This document shows positions 56,002-64,000 of a stretch of 64,000 nucleotides of DNA, piece by piece. Where the stretch lies: positions 10,051,001 through 10,115,000 of the forward strand of contig JAXDDX010000005.1 in NCBI GenBank assembly GCA_034670405.1, written 5' to 3'. Every line of letters starts with the position of its first letter. Within the stretch, counting starts at the first letter, position 1. This DNA comes from Hoplostethus atlanticus (taxonomy: Eukaryota; Chordata; Actinopteri; Trachichthyiformes; Trachichthyidae). The translations under genes and the position numbers were made by a program. Below the pieces are notes generated by a model that did not search any database, was not told where the DNA came from, and worked only from the letters and a program-made list of their open reading frames with translations.

Positions 56002-59000
56002 GTAAGAGTAAATGCTTTATCAATAACAATTGCTTTCATTAGGTTTCTGAGTGTGCCAGCGTGCGTAGTTTGCCCCCAGTAGGGTATGCCTATAAATTGT
56101 CTTGAAATACAGTCTACAAAGACAATTAGGCAATAAGGGTCAGACCTGTTGATTGAGTCAGGGTCTATATAAGATAAGATGTGACTCAACAGTTTTACAT
56201 CAGTGCTGAGTCACAGCTGTGTATGGTGATATCAACACTGTACAGGCCTAAAAATAGGCAGCTTTACAGATAATGAGAGTTGTGTACATCATGATGTACA
56301 CAGTGGTATTAGTATTTGGATGTAGTATTTGAGTGGCAATGTGTTCATGAGGTGCGTATACTGTCACCATGCCACCAAATATAGGTTGCTGGTGTCAATA
56401 GGTTATTGTCCAGAGAAAGATGTGGGTACTGTATATCCTCAACTACACTACTAATAGTATACTTTTATAGATAGTCACTGCTTTATTCTCCCTCTTATTG
56501 CATGATTTGCAGTGCACCGCCGTGCATTGTTGCTCCACTCCCAAGAGGAATTGTTAGGAAAATCCTGCAGTACTAATTCATGATTAATGAAGGGTTTGGG
56601 GGACTTACAGTTAATCGTTCTCCTTGTCTAAGCACAACTGTCTTAATACTGAATCACTGTTGGTATATCCCCCTTTCATTGACTGGTGCATAAATAACAG
56701 ATACACCTTTTCGTGAAATATCCTTTTTAATTTAGTGTTAGTTTGTAAAACAAGAGGTATGACTGCAGTAGATTATAGGTAATTCTGGCCTGAGATCGTA
56801 CTTGACCTGAGCTGATCGTCATTTGACTGACTCGTAGATGTTTGGTTTTCTCTATTGTCTGCCCCCAGGGTTCATCAGAGTTGAAGTAATGACAATTTGC
56901 AATACATTATAACAAAATGGTTAAAATATAATCAGTTTTGAGATTTGAGTTTGTGAGTTATGGAATAGCCGAGTTTGAATTCAGACTGTTGTGTATGGTT
57001 ACCTTTACATCACTTTACATTGTGTTTTTAGTTACCTACAGATCGGCTCCAGAAAGAAGAGGATGATGCTTCCAATGCAGGTAAGACAGAGGTGTTACTA
57101 AAGTATAAGCCTGCTCTCAGTCAGTTGGTCGGTCGGTCAGTCGGTCAATGAGTCAGTCAGTCAGTCAGTCAGTCAGTCACTCAGTCACTCACTCACTCAT
57201 TCTTCCCTGGAAAGAAAATGTTTGGCAACTTTTATTTTATTTTATTTTTATTTATTTTTATTTATTTTTATTTAAAGAAACGATTTGGCAGTCACTTAGT
57301 TGAGTTTTCCATTACAATATACTCTCCTTCTTTACAACATTTGAAACTGCCACTGCAGTAGTAATGGAGGATAGATACAAGCTACATGAGGATAGCTTTT
57401 AAAATCATCCCACCCCTTTTCATATCTGCTAAACCTCTGTATTCCTTCTCCCTCCCCCAGTGGGTAGAGGTTTTAGAAAGATCATTTAAGCGAGGTGTAA
57501 TGTTTAGTCGTTGTCTGTGAAGAATCACTTTGTTGTCGTCTCAGTGGCCATGCATTATTCATTTATGTATCATAATCATCCCTCCTTGAATGCATCTTTA
57601 ATCACCAGCTATGAAGTCACAGCCAAAACAAGAGCAGCTTAAAGTCATGTATCCCACAGGCTCATCTATTTTGAAAGTCAACTACAGCTCCTCTTTTTCA
57701 CACGAGAGGTGGCTTTTAACCTTTCTTGAGTTCATCTTTTATCATTTCATTTTCTTAGGGGAAGGTAGAGATATGCATGTTTCAAACCTAGGTAAAGCAA
57801 AAGTCAATACACTTTGAATAAAACACAAGGACCACCGATTTATCCTTTCTTTGATGTGACGTATCCATTGTTGAGGCTGATTAAGTGTCAAGCAAGATAG
57901 ATCTAATGCACCTTCCAGTATTTTAAAGCACATTCTGGTCATATACAGATCTGAAAATGATCTCCAAAATGCTAAGGTCTCTTTTCAAAATAGAGATTTT
58001 AAGACATTCTTAAATCATGCATAAATTCTGTACATGACACATCACAAATCCTGAGTCATTTTGAGTAAGGTGAATATGCTTCACTAGTCTTTTTTAAGCA
58101 GACAGGTTCTACACAAAAGACTATATGTAACTGATCTCCTGCCTTGATAAATGAAACTGTATCCATTCACTGATCCATGTAAAGCAAGACACACATGTCA
58201 TACTTTTTTGATTTATGATTGCCTTATAAAAACGCTAAAGTTCAAGTTTAATAACGTCATTGACTTGCATAAATCCTTTAACTAAAAGGTTTAGAGTTAC
58301 TCCTATTTATGTCCATATATTTTGCAATGTATTATTAACAGCTTGATTTGGTCCAAGGTTTATGAAACATTTTTCACAGGTACGAGACAATGTCAGATTG
58401 TCAGTGTTGATCAATTACTATTGAAGAAAACGTCAAAGATTAGCAGTATAAGCTTTCTGCTAAATTTGTACATGTTAATCATACAAAAAGGTAACCAAAA
58501 ATTGAATTGAAGGCACTGCTCCCTGTGTACTTTTGTTTTGTTTTGTCTTCCCACCCGTAACATGCCGCTCATTCACCTCAGATAATCTCAATCTTTTCTT
58601 GTTTCTGTTGTGATTAACTGGCAGGCATTAAAATAGCCAATCTAGTTCACAAGGGTCCTGCTTCCCTCTCACTCCCCCACTTACCCTGGCTGATTTTGTG
58701 GAATAAAGAGGTTCCACTCCTCTCAGCTCGCTAGATGGTTGGCAAGTTCCAAATTGTCCTGATTGCTTCAGGAAGAAACATAACATTATGGGCTCTACTA
58801 ATGAATTTTGAAAATAACTGCCCCAGAATTGACCAGTCTATGGGGCTCCTTTAGAGCCAATAGCTTGTGCTCAGGATAAAGCAAAACAGCATTGGTGGCT
58901 AGATCCTTCTCTCATTCTTATTATTGCACATGTCTCTATACAATGCAATGTACTCTTTGAGTCCTGTGTTTTATTGGATTCACTTGAGAGGCTGTACCTC

Positions 59001-62000
59001 CGGCAATGCTCAAAACTGTTGGTTTGAATAGACAATGATGTTAGTCAAATGCCAATGGAGCATTTATGGGAGATGAGAAATTGTCCTAGTGTTTTCCACC
59101 AATAAGACGTAGTACCCAGGTGTAAAATACACAAAATCATTATGTTAGGAATGATTACTGATGACTTTACCCTAAACCATGCCAGGAATAGCATTCAATT
59201 CCAAAGCCACAATGTTCCCATTAGTTAGACTGTACCTTATATGCTTATATGCATGAACCCATTGAAAGTGCATGGTATTTACCTCCATCTGTGGAGCCTC
59301 TTTCTTTCCACCTCGTATTGGTTATTGGTCTGATCATTTGTCTTGTTTAATTAGGCTATAGAGAGCTATTTGCAGAGTGCAATCAGTAAGAGGGTCTAAA
59401 ATGATCTAAAATGAGCCGTGGAACATTTTTCCAAGTAGAATTCAACTTCATCTGATGCTGATGAAAAACAAAAAAGGTAATACTCTAATAACTCTTGCCT
59501 TGCCTTGCCTTACTCATTCTTGACACAACGGGGTTGTGTGGTTTTTGCTAGTCTCTCTGAACCAAACAGATAATAGGCTAATGGTAAAAGTGGCAAGTGC
59601 CCTTGCATTTTTTTTACCAATGCAACCTGCACCCTTGAGGCCATAATGCACAATTAGCATTTTACTTTTATTTCTGATGATCCACAGTGTTATTCACATA
59701 TTCTACTGTTGTAACGCTGGCTATGTCCCACACCATTTTTATAAAGTGCTTTTTTTGTGTTGCTTGGGTACATAGACCCCAGAAGACTCTCAATCTACCT
59801 CCTCCCCCTTTCTCTCACAGGATCAAGGTCTTAGTGTCAGTGGGTTGCCTGGTGCTATGGGACAAAATAGGCAGCGCTCACTCTCTGCAACCTCACACCC
59901 CCATAGGATTATAGAGGGCCTATTCTCTAGTCCATTATTGTCATAGAGATGAGAGTTGGAGTCTGACAGCTTGTACAATAGTTCTTTCTTTTTAGGAAAA
60001 AAAATGTGTTTCTTTGATCTCACATAATTTCAAACTATGCACAGCAGAGTGTCCTGGGAACCAGGTACCTGTATGCCCAGGCTTTCTGTGTAATGGTGAT
60101 TCGAGTAACCTTGGGGATGATGGAGAAGGGGAACATCTGAACTCCTGTGAGCAGACTAACTGTGAGGGTTTCTATGGCAAAGCTACTGGACCTATATACA
60201 TAAGCTATGGGTCTATTTATTGTATTCTAGTATATTATTACCATTACTAGACCAGCCTGACAAACCGATCACATTCTCTCTCGGTAGTATTTTTAGGAGT
60301 AGAGGCCAAATCAAATGTTGTCCCACCAACCAGAAATTCAATATTGACGTCACTGTTAACGTTGGCCCCATGTTGGCCCACAGCACATTCCCAGCAATAA
60401 TTAATAAAAGTGTCAGTTAATAAAATTTGCTCTGGGATACGTTTAGCATTAAAACTTCTAGAACACATCTAGAAATTAAATGAAATGGGGATGGGCTAGA
60501 GCATCGCCCAGTGATCGCCCACTGACACTGATTTTGAGCTATGAAATCACTTTCATATACTCTACCCTTGTAGCTGGGCTAGCCAGACCTAGGTCCCTTT
60601 ATGAAACACAGTCAGATATAAGGGGGAACTCCACCAAAATACTGGAACACAATCTAGAATACATGGTTCACTAGTGCAAAATATCTTGGTTTCAAAAACA
60701 AATCTCCTGCAAAGTTAAAGAAGAGACTGTGCTCTGAAAGTTTGCTTTTCATGCATCAATTTTCATGCAGCATGGAGGTGGCAGGGAGGTGATTTATTAT
60801 TCCTGTGAAACCTCAGGAACTGGACTCAGATGTCGTCTGTAAGGGTTCCACACTAGCCAATGTTTTTCACTTTCACCTCGAGGATATCCTTTCCTGTTTG
60901 AGAGGGTGGGTTGCATAGGTACAAGCAAAAAGTAGCATGTGTAGGATGTGAATCATGTTTTGAGCAGCTGTATATTTGTCACATGCTCTCCTTGAAGTAT
61001 CTTTCTTGTTGTTCTATGCTTTCCCAGGCTAAACCAGTGCCCCAAAGTCGAATCATCGTGTCAGCTAGATTCCTGAAACCCATCAAGGAGCCATGTCCAA
61101 TATTGTAAGTCCAGTGTAATGCCACCCTACCCCACCACCCCCACCCCCTTCATACCGCATATCTATCTATCTATCTATCTGTCTATCTATTAGTTTGTAT
61201 GTACTATGTATACCCATGCTGGCTAATAGATTACTAGATAATAGTCAAAATTGATACGGATACCAAAAGGTGTCAGTGTTCTACTGAAGTGTTTCACCTT
61301 AACCTTATGTCACTAGTGTTGTAGCGAATGGTGATGTGTTGAACCCAGCACAGAGGCTGTTGATCCACCAGAGGATGCTGGCTCAGTTTGACAAAATACT
61401 GGAGATTATCACAGAGAAGATGGGCTTGAGAGTCCTGGGGGGTGTACGGAGGTATTATTTAACAAATTAACACAATTTTGGTCCCAACGCCTGATGAAAA
61501 AATAACATAGTTATAGGTGAATTTGACTCTGTGTGTGTGTATGCGTGTGTGTGTTGTAGCCTCTTCACTTTTGAAGGCCACCAGGTGACTGAGGGGAAGC
61601 AACTGGAGAGCGGTCAGTTCTACGTGGCTGTTGGCAGAGAGAAGTTTAAGAAGCTGCCCTACAGTGACCTGCTCTTCACCAAACCCAGAGGGATGAGGCG
61701 TGTCAATGGGTAGGTACCACACCATACCTACCTACCATACCGCAGCTACCACCAAACAAACAAAAAACGACTTCTGACTGTATCTATGATCTTTAAAGGA
61801 CAAAGCATGTTGGAAGCCATCATAGGCTGGTCACATACATGCACATACACAAACACGCACCATAACTAAAACTAACTAAAACTAAAGCAAATTCTAAATT
61901 GCACAAATTGATATAAATGTCGGTATATCTTACATCAAAACTGACACAATGTTCATGTTCATGTTCATATCTACATATCGATTGATCGACTTAAACAATG

Positions 62001-63918
62001 AATTCATGATCAACAAATTCATTCATCAATTTCAGGATACACATTACAAACAACCTTTAGTGTTTACTGTGCTGATTCTGTGTTGTGGCCACCAAGGATG
62101 GTTCCTGGAAACCATGTTTAGTTTGTGTTTGAATGTGTTGCTGTGTGGGACTTAATTGCTCCTACAGGGTTAACATTTCCTCTCTATAGTTAGAAAGCTA
62201 CATCCTTTAACAACAGATTTATTTTTTAAAAGGGGCAGAATCTTCTACATATGAATAAAATAGTTGTTGTTTTAAGCAGTCTGGTGTAAAAGTAGAAAAA
62301 AGTGTAACATATAACATTTATGTACATTATTCAAGTGTTTATATTGTTCCAATTCACACAATGTACATGAAGATAAGCTCAGATTTTCAGATTTTCAAAC
62401 TTTTTCTAAAATTTCACAATTTAAAAGCTTTCTTGTACATGCCGTCTTGGCTATAAGATAGATGGGAACATCATTGTTTTATCAAGATAGAGTGAAAAGA
62501 AACAACTTACCATTAAGCAGATGTCCCAGACAATGGACCTAGTACTACAAGGGGGCATTAGGGAGCATTGCACCCTCCATCAGAGGGTGTTGAGGCTTCA
62601 CATACTGTGCCCTTGCAGTTTTCATTCTTCTGAGATGCACTCCAGTTCTACTGTAGAGAAAGTACTTAATTGCCAGCTTCAGATGACTTTATTCAGCAAT
62701 CGATGTTGTTAGACAAGCTTGTCAATCACCAGCACATTAATTAAGGTACAACTGTATTTTTATATTGTAATTGTAGAAATAAAATGCTGTTTTTCTCTGT
62801 TTTGTGTTGCAGAACAAAAGCTTCCTCTTTACCACCCATTTACAGATTCTCAAAGCAAAATGGAAATGTAAGAACCTCATATGCCTTTGTATATCATATA
62901 TGTATAATTTCACTCTTTTCTCTCTTTTCCACTTATTTCAAAGATGTAGGAGTCGTTAACGATTTAATAATGGATTTTAATCCAAGCCATAATTTTGCTT
63001 TAATTTCGTGTGCTTGTTTTGCATTACATTTGTGTTTTATTCTGACAAACTGAACTGACCCGTCACCCGTCACTTCCAACAACAGCTTTATCTTGCAAAA
63101 ATGTTCCAAACAGTGAGTTGATGTTTACAATGGATTTATTTACTACTGTTGATAAATATTATACACAGTGCATACATTGTGCAAAGGTCTGTTGAAATGA
63201 ATTCACCTGACATAGACATATGATATTCATCAGTGAGAGTGGTCAGATGAACAAGGAAGTATTTGCCTCCTGTTTGATTTTCTGCATTTTTCCACATTGA
63301 ATTTGGTCAGATCATTTTGTGGGTTGAAGTAATTTATAGAGGGAGTCTGACAGAAAAAGAAAAAGACAGCAACGTTACTAATTTCTTTGGCCTATTAAGG
63401 TAATCTGGTTCTTCTTAGGCCAAGTTACTTAATGGGGTTTTAGGGTGTAGGGTGACATCTGGAGCACAGTGTGGTGTACATGTGTCACTTATCGCCTGGG
63501 GTTTCAAAGAAAAAAACTACGCTACGCAAAAACATTCTATTTTAAAATGAAAGTCAATGAGGATGTAAGAAAATGATGAAAATGAAAAGTGCACTCTCTA
63601 TACTCAAACAAGGAGGTGAATACATATATAGGCACATGCATTTTGTCTGTGCACAGTATATTTTTCCATATATACTTTCAATGTAGGCCATGTATTGCAC
63701 AAGATTCTCCTCAACTGAATGGGACCTCCATTTCCCCCAGAGTAAGTCCATGTTACGCTGCAGTGATAGTGGAGGAGACTCTAAGGCCTCCCCTCCAGCC
63801 CACAGTGGTAACAAGGAACACCTGTCGTCCATCGTCAGAGAGATCTCTCAGGCCAGACTCATCTCCCTCAGGAAAAAGAGGAGCAGACTAAGCATGTCCC
63901 TGGGTGTCTCTGACAACG
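55715..63918 (+). CDS. dcdc2: dcdc2-type doublecortin gene, 5' part
   Basis: Doublecortin-domain proteins of the DCDC2 family bind microtubules and act at the ciliary axoneme. Seven coding exons (55715-56001, 57032-57080, 61028-61104, 61317-61451, 61560-61709, 62813-62867, 63687-63918) join in frame for 328 complete codons, and the gene continues beyond the window. DCX domain 1 (about residues 9-100) has VYRNGDP-like MYRNGDPYYEPRRIVI, EVTGGVQASFGAVRNIYTPR and GEQYVAAGRERFKKLDY. DCX domain 2 (about 136-223) has VANGDVLNPAQRLLI, VRSLFTFEGHQV and GQFYVAVGREKFKKLPYSDL, then KASSLPPI. All of these match human DCDC2 better than DCDC2B or DCDC2C. The ATG at 55715 gives MSSEKPNFLSQPVVK, aligning with human LSQPVVK. 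Confidence 0.92.
57032..57080 (+). CDS. dcdc2: dcdc2 exon 2 (49-bp microexon)
   Basis: The acceptor is tttttag and the donor GTAAGA. It encodes YLQIGSRKKRMMLPMQ, the end of DCX1 and a basic linker. It matches human YLDIGEIKKRPM. Confidence 0.9.
57120..57200. repeat. (GTCA)n-like tetranucleotide tract
   Basis: GTCGGTCG then CAGTCAGTCAGT and CACTCACT units in dcdc2 intron 2. Confidence 0.9.
57230..57275. repeat. (TTTA)n-like tract
   Basis: TTTTA and TTTATT units in dcdc2 intron 2. Confidence 0.85.
61028..61104 (+). CDS. dcdc2: dcdc2 exon 3 (linker)
   Basis: The acceptor is ttcccag and the donor GTAAGT. It encodes AKPVPQSRIIVSARFLKPIK then EPCPI, matching human VKPVIHSRINVSARFRKPLQ. Confidence 0.94.
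61159..61191. repeat. (TATC)n microsatellite
   Basis: ATCT repeat shortly after dcdc2 exon 3. Confidence 0.9.
61317..61451 (+). CDS. dcdc2: dcdc2 exon 4 (DCX domain 2, first half)
   Basis: The acceptor is cactag and the donor GTATTA. It encodes VVANGDVLNPAQRLLIHQRM and ILEIITEKMGLRVLGGVR. A competing AG a few bases on would break the frame. Confidence 0.93.
61560..61709 (+). CDS. dcdc2: dcdc2 exon 5 (DCX domain 2, second half)
   Basis: The acceptor gttgtag follows a GT-rich tract; the donor is GTAGGT. It encodes LFTFEGHQVTEGKQLESGQF and YVAVGREKFKKLPYSDLLF, then MRRVNG. Confidence 0.95.
62813..62867 (+). CDS. dcdc2: dcdc2 exon 6
   Basis: The acceptor is gttgcag and the donor GTAAGA. It encodes TKASSLPPIYRFSKQNGN; KASSLPPI is conserved with human DCDC2. 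Confidence 0.9.
63687..63918 (+). CDS. dcdc2: dcdc2 exon 7 (start of variable tail)
   Basis: The acceptor is aatgtag and the donor GTAAGC, in the phase required by exon 6. It encodes a Ser-rich, basic stretch (HLSSIVREISQARLISLRKK). There is no clear human match, so this exon rests on frame and splice signals. Confidence 0.7.
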
Positions 63919-64000
63919 GTAAGCAGGAATGAATGGGATAGAAAGGAATGGAATAAAATGTGGTAATACCGGCTAATTCCAAGGCGTCCATATAAGAGCT

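Overview
The window is vertebrate nuclear DNA, almost certainly from a teleost fish. Three multi-exon genes lie on the + strand with GT-AG introns. Between and within them are fish-type repeats: L2/CR1-like LINE tails with (TTGAATC)n ends, palindromic hAT MITEs, a TTAA-flanked foldback, a tRNA-derived SINE and many dinucleotide repeats. I cannot name the species or order. Nothing looks bacterial or viral, and almost all short ORFs are noise in introns or repeats.

Layout. (1) 1-5298: the last five coding exons of lpcat1 (lysophosphatidylcholine acyltransferase 1), covering the C-terminal EF-hand region and a KKHN dilysine ER-retrieval tail. An AT-rich stretch of about 4.8 kb follows, probably a long 3' UTR. 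(2) About 14.6-36.7 kb: the complete slc6a3 gene (dopamine transporter) in 15 coding exons, 618 codons plus stop, with a probable noncoding first exon ending at 14760. Its introns hold a TTAA-flanked THAP/Kolobok-like foldback, a 0.7-kb hAT element with a perfect 8-bp TSD, a Tc1-like MITE, decayed tandem copies of an exon end, and one GC-AG intron. The lpcat1-slc6a3 tandem order matches human 5p15.33. (3) 36.7-49.6 kb: a repeat block. It contains a composite element with a 12/21-bp minisatellite followed by a roughly 160-bp satellite, present in three differently decayed copies and broken by two LINE insertions. It also contains a nearly identical 1167-bp unit in three tandem copies with telomere-like CCCTAA-rich DNA. 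(4) 49.6-55.2 kb: low-information intergenic DNA with a SINE. (5) 55.7 kb to the window end: the first seven coding exons of a dcdc2-type doublecortin gene, covering both DCX domains and the start of the variable tail. It continues past the window.

The three genes have no shared pathway: phospholipid remodelling in the ER, dopamine reuptake at the plasma membrane, and a microtubule/ciliary protein. In mammals slc6a3 is followed by CLPTM1L and TERT. Here it is followed by the repeat block and dcdc2, so the satellite-rich interval sits where gene order differs from human. The best candidates for something undescribed are the composite double-satellite element, whose units carry RFX-like and YY1-like core motifs, and the foldback in slc6a3.
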